Shown: positions 1 to 7,290, counted from the stretch's first letter. The stretch is DNA of 64,000 nt from Phascolarctobacterium sp. (GCA_030540395.1 JAUNWI010000005.1:1-64000), one strand, 5' to 3'. Notes: a model not told the origin generated them from the letters alone. Numbers and translations are program-made.

Positions 1-164
1 AGACAAAATTGGTGGAGTCTGTCCTTTTGATTCCTACAGTAAACTGACGCGGCCGTCAAAGACTTTTCTCTTGCTGGTAATGTGAAGTAAGTGTATAATT
101 GTCATGAGAGAATATTCACGATAGTGGGGATTATAGGTTATTGATTTGATTGGAGGTGCTTTCC

Positions 165-434
165 ATGATTTATCCTTATATTACGCTTGCTGATGGTACT
201 GAAATTGTATATACTAACGTGTTTGAAGAAGATGGACTGCAAAAGGTCGAGGTTCATTTTGAGAGACCTACAGAGAACGGATTTGATACTGCTAGATGCC
301 AACTCCCTAGCTATAAATGGATAATTAGGGATGGTTTTACTGATGAGGAAATGAAAATTTTTGATCAGTTCATGCATAGTAATGCTCATCTGTTCTACAA
401 GTATGGCGCTAATGGAGGATTGAAGATTGCCTAA
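165..434 (+). CDS. small hypothetical protein paired with DUF4160
   Basis: 89 aa. The ATG at 165 is preceded by GGAGGTG with 6 nt spacing, better than the in-frame TTG at 150. The protein is acidic and soluble, with no signal peptide or membrane segment; it has a conserved-looking centre around HFERPTENGFD and a C-terminal half rich in aromatic and acidic residues. The stop overlaps the start of the DUF4160 gene by 8 nt, so the two are translationally coupled. Small gene pairs of this kind are common in accessory regions and are sometimes suspected to be toxin-antitoxin-like, but I do not recognise a function. Confidence 0.75.
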   Translation: MIYPYITLADGTEIVYTNVFEEDGLQKVEVHFERPTENGFDTARCQLPSYKWIIRDGFTDEEMKIFDQFMHSNAHLFYKYGANGGLKIA

Positions 435-705
435 AATATTTACCATCAAGGGCTATATTGTCTACTTTTGGTCCAACGAAAATGATGAACCAATTCACGT
501 GCATGTAGCCAAAGGAGCACCGCGGCCAAACGCAACGAAAATTTGGCTAACAAAGAGTGGTGGCTGCGTATTAGCAAAAAAACAGGATGATGTGGCTCAA
601 AAGGATTTAAATGAGCTCATGGAAATTATCGCGGCACAGCATTTTCTGATTTGTTTGCAGTGGAAACAACACCATCGTGTGGATACCATTAAATTCTACT
701 GCTGA
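427..705 (+). CDS. DUF4160 domain protein
   Basis: 92 aa starting at TTG 427, which has GGAGGA 7 nt upstream. The N-terminal pattern (KIFTIKGYIVYFWSNEND followed by EPIHVHV) is typical of DUF4160, a small family usually found as one half of a two-gene cassette in accessory DNA. The biochemical role is unknown; toxin-antitoxin membership has been suggested for such pairs but is not shown here. It overlaps the upstream 89-aa gene and is followed by a gene-poor AT-rich stretch. Confidence 0.75.
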   Translation: MPKIFTIKGYIVYFWSNENDEPIHVHVAKGAPRPNATKIWLTKSGGCVLAKKQDDVAQKDLNELMEIIAAQHFLICLQWKQHHRVDTIKFYC

Positions 706-945
706 TTTCGTTAATATCTAGATGTTTACATTTTTTCAACAACAAAGAGATGTTCTGTAAATTTTTTATAGCAAATTTTAGTTGGCGTCATATTCGCTTA
801 GAATGAGTCTCTTTAACCAACAGTGTTGTAGGGCTTATCTTCGGCAAATATGTGTAAAATGTGGAATTTATTCACAATATATCTAAACCAGTTGAAAATA
901 TGGAAATAAAAGAGCATCTGAGGGTTATGCATTTAAGCGGCGTGA
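706..945. other. AT-rich gene-free stretch
   Basis: No convincing ORF, ribosome site or hairpin was found between the DUF4160 gene and the tRNA fragment. The composition is clearly more AT-rich than the core genes later in the window. Confidence 0.5.
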
Positions 946-1005
946 GTTGCTAAATCGTTAGACGGTTTACCCCGTGCGTGGGTTCGAATCCCACCCACTC
1001 CGCCA
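946..1005 (+). pseudogene. 3' fragment of tRNA-Ser (GCT), att-like
   Basis: From the anticodon loop (TTGCTAA, anticodon GCT) through a variable arm, an intact T arm (GTGGG TTCGAAT CCCAC), the acceptor 3' strand and an encoded CCA, this matches the 3' part of a tRNA-Ser(GCT). The 5' acceptor strand (GGAGTGG expected) and D arm are absent upstream, so it cannot fold as a tRNA. Loss of identity at the anticodon loop is what is left when a tyrosine-recombinase element integrates into a tRNA gene. A second, shorter fragment lies at 3627-3654. Confidence 0.7.
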
Positions 1006-1018
1006 ACACTAAAAAGAT

Positions 1019-1052
1019 GAGCCTTCAGAAGATAATCTGAAGGCTCTTTTTT
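1019..1052 (+). terminator. intrinsic terminator after tRNA-Ser fragment
   Basis: Hairpin GAGCCTTCAG / CTGAAGGCTC followed by a six-T run. Closely related hairpins occur at 2185-2217 and 3668-3701, which suggests this downstream segment was duplicated with the tRNA 3' end. Confidence 0.8.
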
Positions 1053-1078
1053 GTTATTACTTTTTATCGGAGGCTTTT

Positions 1079-2179
1079 GTGTTAGAAAGCAGGCAATGGC
1101 AATCTGAGCTAGAGGAATATATCAGGCAGGGTGAACCAGACGCAAAAGAGAAAAGCTTTGCATGGAAAACAGCCATTGGCTTACAACAAGTGGATGGTTT
1201 GTCTACGTCTGCCTATTTGCTGGATACGGCGAGGGAGCACATTGAAGGAAAAATAAGCATTCGTGAGGCTCAAGAGCGTATCCACAGCTATTACAAAGCT
1301 CAGAGCAAGAGAGCTAAATTGGAAGAGCGTACCGAGGAGGCAGATATTGTTGCTGCCAGAATTACGGAGCTTTTAGGGGAAAAAACTTTTCAGTTTTCAC
1401 CAGTCTTTTGGCAAAGCATCCATAGACGCCTGTTTGAGGGCATTTATGCCCATGCTGGTCAGTTCAGGGATTATAACATTACTAAAAATGAGTGGATTCT
1501 AAAAGGTGATACTGTTATCTATGCATCTGCCGATAGCGTTATGGACACTTTGGAATATGATTTTCGTGTGGAAAAGGAATATGCCTATGCGGGTAAAACC
1601 GCTCAAGAGCTAATAGAACATTTTGCAAAATTTACATCAGGGATTTGGCAGATACATCCTTTTGCGGAGGGAAATACACGGGCAACTGCAGTTTTTATCA
1701 TCAAGTATTTGCAGACCTTTGGCTTTTCCATTAATAACGCTGTTTTTGAAAAGAATTCATGGTATTTCCTTAATGCCTTAGTACGTGCCAATTATAATGA
1801 TTTACAGCATGGAGTGCGTGAGACTACTTTATATTTGGAGCAATTTTTTAGCAATTTGCTTTTAGGAACGGATTATGAGCTAAAGAATAGAAGACTGCAT
1901 CTTGATTGGCAGGATGAAGCTGCTCTAAAGTGCCAAAATGAAATCCAAAGTGCCACAGATATCGTTCCAAAGCGCCAAAATGACACTTTAGAATTATCAA
2001 TGGAAGAGTTGGCACTTTTACACATAATAAGAAATGATCCTACTATAACTCAAGCGAGCATAGCTAAAATAACAGGCCAATCCTTACGTACAATAAAACG
2101 ACTAATGGCTACGTTACAAGATAAGGGTTGCATAGCTAGAGAGGGCGGTAAACGCTTTGGCAGCTGGAAAGTATTGTAA
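1079..2179 (+). CDS. Fic family protein with C-terminal winged helix
   Basis: 366 aa from GTG 1079, with CGGAGG 5 nt upstream. The Fic core spans roughly residues 110-250, with active-site motif HPFAEGNTRATA near residue 191. Compared with canonical HPFx(D/E)GNGRxxR the second Gly is Thr and the last Arg is missing, a variant seen in a subgroup of Fic proteins. Fic enzymes usually transfer AMP from ATP to protein hydroxyls; with this variant motif the activity and substrate are uncertain. The C-terminal 60 residues look like a winged helix (TQASIAKITGQSLRTIKRL), suggesting DNA binding or autoregulation. No promoter is evident between the terminator at 1019-1052 and the start. Confidence 0.85.
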   Translation: MLESRQWQSELEEYIRQGEPDAKEKSFAWKTAIGLQQVDGLSTSAYLLDTAREHIEGKISIREAQERIHSYYKAQSKRAKLEERTEEADIVAARITELLGEKTFQFSPVFWQSIHRRLFEGIYAHAGQFRDYNITKNEWILKGDTVIYASADSVMDTLEYDFRVEKEYAYAGKTAQELIEHFAKFTSGIWQIHPFAEGNTRATAVFIIKYLQTFGFSINNAVFEKNSWYFLNALVRANYNDLQHGVRETTLYLEQFFSNLLLGTDYELKNRRLHLDWQDEAALKCQNEIQSATDIVPKRQNDTLELSMEELALLHIIRNDPTITQASIAKITGQSLRTIKRLMATLQDKGCIAREGGKRFGSWKVL

Positions 2180-2184
2180 AAATC

Positions 2185-2217
2185 GAGCTTTCGGAGATAA
2201 TCTGAAGGCTCTTTTTT
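2185..2217 (+). terminator. intrinsic terminator of Fic gene 1
   Basis: Imperfect hairpin GAGCTTTCGGA / TCTGAAGGCTC with G-U pairs, followed by six T. It is nearly the same sequence as the hairpins at 1019 and 3668. Confidence 0.75.
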
Positions 2218-2247
2218 GTGTACAGAAAGAGCTGATGCTAAACATTT

Positions 2248-2269
2248 GTTTTGAGTAACGTTTCGTTAC
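2248..2269 (+). repeat. GTAACG repeat, copy 1
   Basis: GTTTTGAGTAACGTTTCGTTAC; core GTAACG-TTT-CGTTAC is a perfect inverted repeat. First of seven copies in the window, all in the same orientation. It sits about 30 nt after the terminator of Fic gene 1. Confidence 0.85.
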
Positions 2270-2270
2270 A

Positions 2271-2363
2271 GGAAGGGAGAAGGGTTTAGATGATATTAGA
2301 GCTGGAAGAGTCTTTACTGCTGCTGAGGTAAGCGCAGAGATGAAAGAGAATTTTGGCATATGA
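2271..2363 (+). pseudogene. possible C-terminal remnant of an antitoxin-like protein
   Basis: An open frame without a start codon reads ...LDDIRAGRVFTAAEVSAEMKENFGI then stop. The pattern resembles the C-terminus of small antitoxins (RelB/DinJ or Phd type), where xxIRAGRVFTAEEV-like endings are common. No start codon or N-terminal half is visible, and the GTAACG repeat abuts its upstream edge, so it would be a decayed fragment. The family assignment is weak. Confidence 0.35.
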
Positions 2364-2458
2364 TTTATCGGTATATTGCGTGCATAGTTTCTACTTGCTG
2401 ACAAAAGGGTTCAAGTGTATAATTGTGATAGAAGCTATGGATGCAAGGAGGCGATACA

Positions 2459-2722
2459 ATGCTGGATGAAATGATTTTTTTTGAGATGCGTATTTTTAAA
2501 ATGTTCTGTGATAGGGCAAAGGTATCGGACTCTGAGTGAAACAAGCTTTTCGATAGCTATGGAATTTGGAGATATATTGAAGATACCTACGAAATGATGC
2601 ATCTCAATGGAGATGATAGTGCCTTAATGGAGGTATTCGAGTTTTTGAAAGCAAAGGGTATTTGTATTTGCATTGTAGGAAGTAATAGATTGAATCAAGA
2701 GATAGAAAAATCAGTAAGGTGA
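2459..2722 (+). pseudogene. DUF3791-like gene interrupted by an in-frame TGA
   Basis: ATG 2459 has AAGGAGG at good spacing. The frame reads 26 codons, meets TGA at 2537-2539, then continues in the same frame for 60 codons to TGA 2720. The two halves together resemble DUF3791 proteins, with FFEMRIFKMFCDRAKVSDSE before the stop and LFDSYGIWRYIEDTYEMMH after it. The product would be about 87 aa. A single nonsense mutation in a dispensable accessory gene is the simplest reading; no sign of selenocysteine decoding was seen. Confidence 0.6.
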
Positions 2723-2769
2723 GTTTACAGAAAAAATTTAATTGATAAACTCCTAGGAGGTGTGACCGT

Positions 2770-3477
2770 ATGGAGCGAAAGAAAGTAGATGTTATGACTT
2801 TGCCACAGGAGTATTTTGATGATTTGATGGTCCGTATGGCACATCATAGCACGGCTATTGAAGGCAATACATTGACCCAAGGTGAAACAAAAAGTGTTTT
2901 GATTGATGGCTATGTACCTCGTGCTATTGAGCTTAGAGAGCTGAATGAGGTTTTAAATTATAAAAGCTTCACTAAGCATATGATAGCTGATTTGCAGGCT
3001 AGCAAAGAGGTAACAACAGAATACATCAAAGAAATCCATGCTATTTTATGTCATGAAGCAATTGAGTCGGTGCCGGGAAGATTTAAAACACAGCCTAATA
3101 TGGTTATTGGTGCTGATTTTATTCCTTCACCACCTTATCGTGTGCCCATGGATATGGAGAATTGGGTGCAGGATTTGAAGGTACAGATGGAATATGCAAC
3201 AACAGAGAAGGATGTTGTGGTTGCAGTATGCAGGCAGCATTTTGCATTTGAGAGGATACATCCTTTTAGTGATGGCAATGGCCGTGTTGGTCGTGCATTA
3301 CTCGTTTATAGCTGTTTACAAAGCGGTATTGTGCCAATTGTTATACCCGTTAGCCAGAAAAAACGCTATATCAACTATCTAAATAATATGGATTTGGATG
3401 GCTTAGTGGCCTTTTCTTTAGAATTGATGGAAGAGGAAAAACAGCGTATGGAGGCTTTTGGCGTACAATTTGTGTAG
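2770..3477 (+). CDS. Fic family protein, class II (N-terminal inhibitory helix)
   Basis: 235 aa from ATG 2770, with TAGGAGGTG upstream. It carries the canonical active motif HPFSDGNGRVGR near residue 162. Near residue 27 is S-T-A-I-E-G, matching the [S/T]xxxE[G/N] inhibitory helix of class II Fic enzymes, in which the Glu obstructs productive ATP binding. It is therefore predicted to be an autoinhibited AMP-transferase or de-AMPylase acting on an unknown cytosolic protein. Length is typical of minimal class II Fic proteins. It lies with a second Fic gene between two tRNA-Ser fragments, in line with acquisition as accessory DNA. Confidence 0.88.
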   Translation: MERKKVDVMTLPQEYFDDLMVRMAHHSTAIEGNTLTQGETKSVLIDGYVPRAIELRELNEVLNYKSFTKHMIADLQASKEVTTEYIKEIHAILCHEAIESVPGRFKTQPNMVIGADFIPSPPYRVPMDMENWVQDLKVQMEYATTEKDVVVAVCRQHFAFERIHPFSDGNGRVGRALLVYSCLQSGIVPIVIPVSQKKRYINYLNNMDLDGLVAFSLELMEEEKQRMEAFGVQFV

Positions 3478-3626
3478 TATCAAAGGGGCTAGAGTAAATG
3501 CGATAGTTTTAGAGATACATCAATAATCCATTGCAGGTGTACAATCTAAAGCCTAACTAATTTTTGAACTTTTATTTTTGCTTATCAAAACGGCATTTTT
3601 GGGAGTCTAAATTTCTACCTTGAGAG

Positions 3627-3654
3627 GTGGGCTTGCATCCCACCCACTCCGCCA
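3627..3654 (+). pseudogene. second tRNA-Ser 3'-end fragment
   Basis: T-arm stem GTGGG / CCCAC, acceptor 3' strand and CCA as in 946-1005, but with T-loop CTTGCAT instead of TTCGAAT and no tRNA body upstream. The following 40 nt, including the GAGCTTTC hairpin, also match the region after the first fragment. It fits a degenerate attachment-site copy bounding the Fic genes. Confidence 0.6.
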
Positions 3655-3667
3655 ACACTAAAAAGAT

Positions 3668-3701
3668 GAGCTTTCGGAGATAATCTGAAAGCTCTTTTTT
3701 T
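3668..3701 (+). terminator. intrinsic terminator after second tRNA-Ser fragment
   Basis: Hairpin GAGCTTTC / GAAAGCTC followed by seven T; a relative of the hairpins at 1019 and 2185. Confidence 0.75.
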
Positions 3702-3733
3702 GTGGGCAGAATAGGATTTTATAATAAACATCT

Positions 3734-3756
3734 GTTTCGAGTAACGTTTTCGTTAC
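3734..3756 (+). repeat. GTAACG repeat, copy 2
   Basis: GTTTCGAGTAACGTTTTCGTTAC, with one extra T in the spacer of the inverted repeat. Located about 30 nt after a terminator, like copy 1. Confidence 0.8.
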
Positions 3757-3865
3757 TAATAAAATTTCAGTACTTTTGTTGTTGTGGAGCGGAGAAATAA
3801 TATTTAACAACTCGTTCGTATTATAAATAATTATGTCGAGTAGAGAAAAGATGTATAATGATTAT

Positions 3866-3975
3866 AGTTGCAGCGGTAGCCTTGCAAGCGCAGTTTTGTG
3901 AGTGCGAGGAGCTTCTGCCCGGACGTGCGGTTCGGTTGGCACCTGTCAGAGCTTGGCAGGTGCTTTTTGTTTTTA
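3866..3975 (+). ncRNA. candidate small RNA upstream of Rpn gene
   Basis: A GC-richer block inside AT-rich DNA. A TATAAT at 3854-3859 (weak -35 TTATGT at 3831) lies just upstream. The block contains short inverted segments (CGCA/TGCG, CCGG...CGG) and ends with a strong intrinsic terminator (GCACCTG / CAGGTGC, 3939-3963, then a T-rich tail). A frame is open across it, but no ribosome site fits. It does not look like SRP RNA, 6S RNA, tmRNA or a T-box. It could instead be a 5' leader of the Rpn gene with premature termination. Confidence 0.4.
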
Positions 3976-4031
3976 CAAATTTGTTATGTAAAGGTTTAGG
4001 GGAATGTGTTATAATGAAGGGGGAAAAGGAA

Positions 4032-4943
4032 ATGACAGAAATTAAATTTGAAAATTTGCAGATTAGCAATGACTACATGTTTAAGGAAGTCATGAAAAGC
4101 AATAAGGGGCTGTGTAAGATACTAGTAGGCAGTATCATGCAACAGGAGATTGAAGATATTGTTTACATTGAAACGGAGAAGACGCTGCAGCCCTATTATG
4201 ATAGCCGTGGCATCAGGTTGGATGTGATACTGGCGGATGAAAACCATACTAGGTACAACCTTGAGATGCAGGCCAGGAATGTGATCAGCAAAGCTGGTGT
4301 AGCGCTGCTGCCTAAGAGGACGCGTTATTATCAGTCCGTGATTGATATGGATATGCTGAAAAAGGGACAGGACTTTGATCAGCTGAATCCTTTAGTGTTA
4401 ATCTTTATTTGTACCTTTGACTTTTACAATGAGGGTAGGTATGTATACACCTTCAAGAGTCGCTGCTTGGAAAATTTGGAGCTTGAACTGGCCAATGATG
4501 TGACCGTTAAGCTTGTTAATGCAAAAGGTAAGCACGGCAAGGTGAATACTCTGCTCAAGAATTTTTTACAATATGTAATTACTAATAAGCCTGTTGATGA
4601 TTTTACGAAGGATGTAGAACGTCAAGTATGGGCCGTGAAGAATGATAAGAAAGCGAGGGAGGAATACATGGTACTGCAAGCTAAAATTAGAGAGCACGAG
4701 ATTGTTGCTTTTGAAGCTGGCGAAGCACAAGGGCTTGCAAAAGGCCTTGCTGAGGGTGAAGCAAAAGGCCGTGCAGAGGGTCTTGCTGTTGGCGAAGCAA
4801 AAGGCGAAGCAAATCAGATTATAGCTATGGTAGAGAGAAAAATGAAGGTGAAGCATATGACTTGCGAGGAAGCCATGGATGATTTAGATTGCACTCCCAA
4901 GGAACGGCAGGCGTATTACGAATATGTTGCTAAGAATAAATGA
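4032..4943 (+). CDS. Rpn family recombination-promoting nuclease / PD-(D/E)XK transposase-like
   Basis: 303 aa; ATG 4032 has AAAGGA upstream and is preferred over longer in-frame starts. The N-terminal 200 residues match the Rpn/PF12784 family: an NDYMFKEVM opening, then a PD-(D/E)XK-like core with RLDVILADENHTRYNLEMQ supplying the D...ExQ residues. Family members are DNA endonucleases that promote RecA-independent recombination and are abundant, mobile multicopy genes. Residues about 230-262 form a low-complexity Gly/Ala/Glu/Lys repeat (EGEAKG-type hexads) typical of the family tail, where length varies between alleles. No terminal inverted repeats were seen. Confidence 0.85.
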   Translation: MTEIKFENLQISNDYMFKEVMKSNKGLCKILVGSIMQQEIEDIVYIETEKTLQPYYDSRGIRLDVILADENHTRYNLEMQARNVISKAGVALLPKRTRYYQSVIDMDMLKKGQDFDQLNPLVLIFICTFDFYNEGRYVYTFKSRCLENLELELANDVTVKLVNAKGKHGKVNTLLKNFLQYVITNKPVDDFTKDVERQVWAVKNDKKAREEYMVLQAKIREHEIVAFEAGEAQGLAKGLAEGEAKGRAEGLAVGEAKGEANQIIAMVERKMKVKHMTCEEAMDDLDCTPKERQAYYEYVAKNK

Positions 4944-5037
4944 GATATAATAATTTGCGCCTCAGTGTGGAGAAGGACGAGGATTTTGAGTCACGTCTTT
5001 TGCTGCGCTGGGGCACTGTAGTTATAATAGAACGGTT

Positions 5038-5059
5038 GTTTCGAGTAACGTTTCGTTAC
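5038..5059 (+). repeat. GTAACG repeat, copy 3
   Basis: GTTTCGAGTAACGTTTCGTTAC, 95 nt after the Rpn stop and immediately followed by a long hairpin (5063-5116) that is also found after copy 4. Confidence 0.85.
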
Positions 5060-5062
5060 AGG

Positions 5063-5116
5063 AAAAAACTTCGGCAGAAACAACATCGCAATGCTGTTTT
5101 TGCCGAGGTTTTGTTT
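5063..5116 (+). terminator. terminator-like hairpin, repeat cassette copy a
   Basis: AAAACTTCGGCA ... TGCCGAGGTTTT, with inner ACA/TGT pairing and a T-rich exit. The same cassette (GTAACG repeat plus this hairpin) is at 7359-7440. Confidence 0.6.
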
Positions 5117-5215
5117 TGTAGCAAAGAGTAAAATTAAAGCAAAACATCTGCTGAATAGCTTGCTTATTTTTCCCTTTAAGGGCATAATATAGCTAAACAG
5201 GAAAGGAGGTACATT

Positions 5216-6016
5216 ATGTTTAAGATAAATGAAGAACAATTAGAGGTTTTGCGTAATAAACAGGGCTTTATTAGTGATATGGATGGTGTTATCTACCATG
5301 GCAACTGCATTCTGCCCGGCGTGAAGGAATTTGTGGATTGGCTTTACAAGGAGGATAAGCCCTTTTTGTTTTTGACCAATTCCAGCGAGCGCAGCCCCCG
5401 CGAGCTGCGGCAAAAGCTGTCCCGCATGGGCCTTGATGTGGACGAAAGCCATTTTTATACCAGCGCCCTGGCCACGGCCAAATTTTTGGCGGAGCAGGCT
5501 CCCGGCTGCAGCGCCTATGTTATCGGTGCCCCCGGACTGGTGAATGCCCTTTACGATGTGGGCATTACCATGAATGATGTCAATCCCGATTATGTGGTTG
5601 TTGGCGAAACTGATTCCTATAATTACAACATGATTATCAAGGCCGTGCAGCTGATTAATAAGGGGGCTCGCCTTGTGGGCACCAATCCGGACATGACGGG
5701 GCCTTCAGAAATGGGTATTATCCCCGCCTGTCAGGCGCTGGTGGCGCCAATTGCCCTGGCAACGGGCAAAACTCCTTATTTCGTGGGCAAGCCCAATCCC
5801 CTCATGATGCGCACGGGCTTAAAAATGCTCAATGTCCATTCTGCTGATGCAGTGATGATTGGGGATCGCATGGACACGGATATTGTGGCCGGCATGGAAA
5901 GCGGTCTTATGACAGCTCTCGTGTTGAGCGGCGTTACCAGCCTCGACAACATCAATGTCTTTTCTTATCGACCCTCCATAATTCTCAATGGTGTGGGGGA
6001 TATTGCCAGAAAATAA
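5216..6016 (+). CDS. HAD-IIA family hydrolase (NagD-like phosphatase)
   Basis: 266 aa from ATG 5216, with AAAGGAGG upstream. HAD motif I is DMDGV near residue 22 (nucleophile Asp and acid/base Asp), motif II is FLTNSS near residue 61, and motifs III/IV are KPNPLM and GDRMDTDI in the C-terminal third. The C2-type cap between motifs II and III marks HAD-IIA (NagD / p-nitrophenylphosphatase / AraL group). It probably dephosphorylates a small sugar- or nucleotide-phosphate in the cytoplasm; the substrate cannot be read from sequence. It is a single-gene unit. Confidence 0.88.
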   Translation: MFKINEEQLEVLRNKQGFISDMDGVIYHGNCILPGVKEFVDWLYKEDKPFLFLTNSSERSPRELRQKLSRMGLDVDESHFYTSALATAKFLAEQAPGCSAYVIGAPGLVNALYDVGITMNDVNPDYVVVGETDSYNYNMIIKAVQLINKGARLVGTNPDMTGPSEMGIIPACQALVAPIALATGKTPYFVGKPNPLMMRTGLKMLNVHSADAVMIGDRMDTDIVAGMESGLMTALVLSGVTSLDNINVFSYRPSIILNGVGDIARK

Positions 6017-6083
6017 ACTGTTTACCTTGCTCAAGTAAAGCTGTCACAATCGTAATAAATATGTAAAATATTTGCTTAGGGGC

Positions 6084-6112
6084 TGGACAAACCAGCTCCT
6101 ATTGCTTATAAT
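6084..6112 (+). promoter_or_regulatory. sigma-70-type promoter for small ORF
   Basis: TGGACA (6084-6089), 17 nt spacer, TATAAT (6107-6112). A 9-bp hairpin AGGGGCTGG / CCAGCTCCT overlaps the -35 and may be the end of the HAD gene transcript. Confidence 0.6.
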
Positions 6113-6165
6113 AGGGTAACCACTTGGAAAATTATGATTTTATAAAGAAAGGAGTAGATGCCTAT

Positions 6166-6258
6166 ATGCAAAAGAAAATGACTGCTCAGGATTGGAGCAA
6201 GCGCCCCACCCTGCAGGAGCTCAATCGCGAGATTGTTAAACGTTCCCTGAGCAAATAA
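6166..6258 (+). CDS. 30-aa small protein, unknown
   Basis: ATG 6166 follows AAAGGAG by 11 nt and lies in a compact unit: consensus-like promoter upstream, stop at 6258, terminator hairpin 12 nt later. The product is basic and hydrophilic (core WSKRPTLQELNREIVKRS) and probably forms one amphipathic helix. There is no membrane segment, so it is unlike type I toxins. No family is recognised. A competing ATG at 6158 opens only a 7-codon frame. Having its own promoter, ribosome site and terminator argues that it is expressed. Confidence 0.55.
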   Translation: MQKKMTAQDWSKRPTLQELNREIVKRSLSK

Positions 6259-6270
6259 ATTGAGACGGAT

Positions 6271-6303
6271 GGCTAGGCTACTCACGACGCCTGGTCTTTT
6301 TTT
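6271..6303 (+). terminator. terminator of the 30-aa ORF
   Basis: GGCTAGGC / GCCTGGTC (8 bp with two G-U pairs) followed by seven T. Confidence 0.65.
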
Positions 6304-6373
6304 ATGCCTAAAATTGGCTGATGCCCTTGAACAAACGCTTTAGAGAATTGCTGTAAAATATTAGCATACTATA

Positions 6374-6415
6374 AAGAAGGTTACACTTTGAGCTGTGTAG
6401 CCTTCTTTTTTTATA
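6374..6415 (+). terminator. intrinsic terminator, orphan
   Basis: AAGAAGGTTACAC / GTGTAGCCTTCTT followed by a T run. No gene lies between it and the previous terminator, so it may end a short untranslated transcript or be a relic. Confidence 0.65.
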
Positions 6416-6442
6416 TTTTGTAACTTTATTTTTGAAAGGGTG

Positions 6443-6470
6443 TTGACAAAAGCTTAAAAGAGAGTATAAT
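6443..6470 (+). promoter_or_regulatory. promoter upstream of permease remnant
   Basis: TTGACA (6443-6448), 16 nt spacer, TATAAT (6465-6470): near-consensus elements. Confidence 0.75.
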
Positions 6471-6529
6471 GGCCTACAACACAGTAAACCTATAGAAATA
6501 ATAGGTTAAAGAAAGAGAGGAAAAACTCA

Positions 6530-7286
6530 TGCAAAAGTTCAAAGCTTGACTGATATCAATAATCTGCAGCCCGTTGGCCCCTCCCATCCTTGGATTCAAG
6601 GGCAGGTGGAGCTGGTGAAAAAGCTAACTCAAAAATTTGGGCAAGAGGTGCTCACCTTGCTGGTCATCACCGAAGGCGGTGTCGATGGCATTTACTTTAG
6701 CGTGCAAAATATCCCCTATGTGCAGGGTCCTATCAAGATATATATATCGCTCATCCGTGGCATTCCCATGGTAATACAAATTCTCGTTATCTATGGCCTT
6801 TTGCCCAGCCTTTTGAATTATTTATTTAAAGAGCTAGGCATTAAGTACAATATCTTTGATTTGAATACAATTTGGTACGCTTATGTGATTTTTATCATCA
6901 GTACCATTGCTGTATTAGCGGAGGTTTTCCGCAGTGCTCTGGGCAGTGTGCCTCAGGGGCAGCTCGAGGCCGGCTGGGCCATGGGTATCTCTTCCTTCCA
7001 TACCTATGTGCGCATAATAATTCCCCAGGCCCTGATGGTCGCGCTGCCGTCCCTGTGTAATGTGACCATCAGCCTTATCAAAAACACCTCGCTAGCCTTT
7101 ATGATGGCGGTGAAGGATATTACGGCTGTGGGCAAAATCGCTGCCTCCTATGGATATAATTATGTTGAAGCCTATATAGATGTTTTTATCGTGTATATTA
7201 TAGTGTGCACCATTACGCAGCTTTTATTTAGAGCCTGCGAAAAGCATATGGGTCGCTATCGCGGCAGTGCATCCACAGGTAATTAA
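6530..7286 (+). pseudogene. amino-acid ABC transporter permease with decayed N-terminus
   Basis: A well-placed start (ATG 6530 after GAGAGG) opens only 6 codons (MQKFKA) before TGA. A second frame from TTG 6546 runs 246 codons. From about residue 60 on (IYISLIRGIPMVIQILVIYG) it is a good HisM/GlnP-type permease, including an EAA-loop equivalent (GQLEAGWAMGISSFHTYVRIIIPQAL). Residues 1-55 do not look like the usual first membrane helix; an alternative frame near 6670-6700 resembles the expected KAVSMAFTLA segment. I read this as a frameshifted or internally deleted permease. No partner ATPase or binding protein is adjacent. Confidence 0.5.
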
Positions 7287-7290
7287 AAAT

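Noticed and set aside
2537..2539. UGA as selenocysteine codon in the DUF3791-like gene
   Set aside because: Position is not a known redox site and no SECIS-like hairpin follows directly; a nonsense mutation is simpler.
3858..4031. Longer N-terminus of the Rpn protein (start at 3858)
   Set aside because: The extension would translate through a terminator-like hairpin and lacks a ribosome site; ATG 4032 has one and gives the normal family start.
4717..4815. CRISPR-like or tandem DNA repeat in the Rpn gene
   Set aside because: It is an in-frame Gly/Ala/Glu/Lys codon repeat typical of the protein tail; units are short and without spacers.
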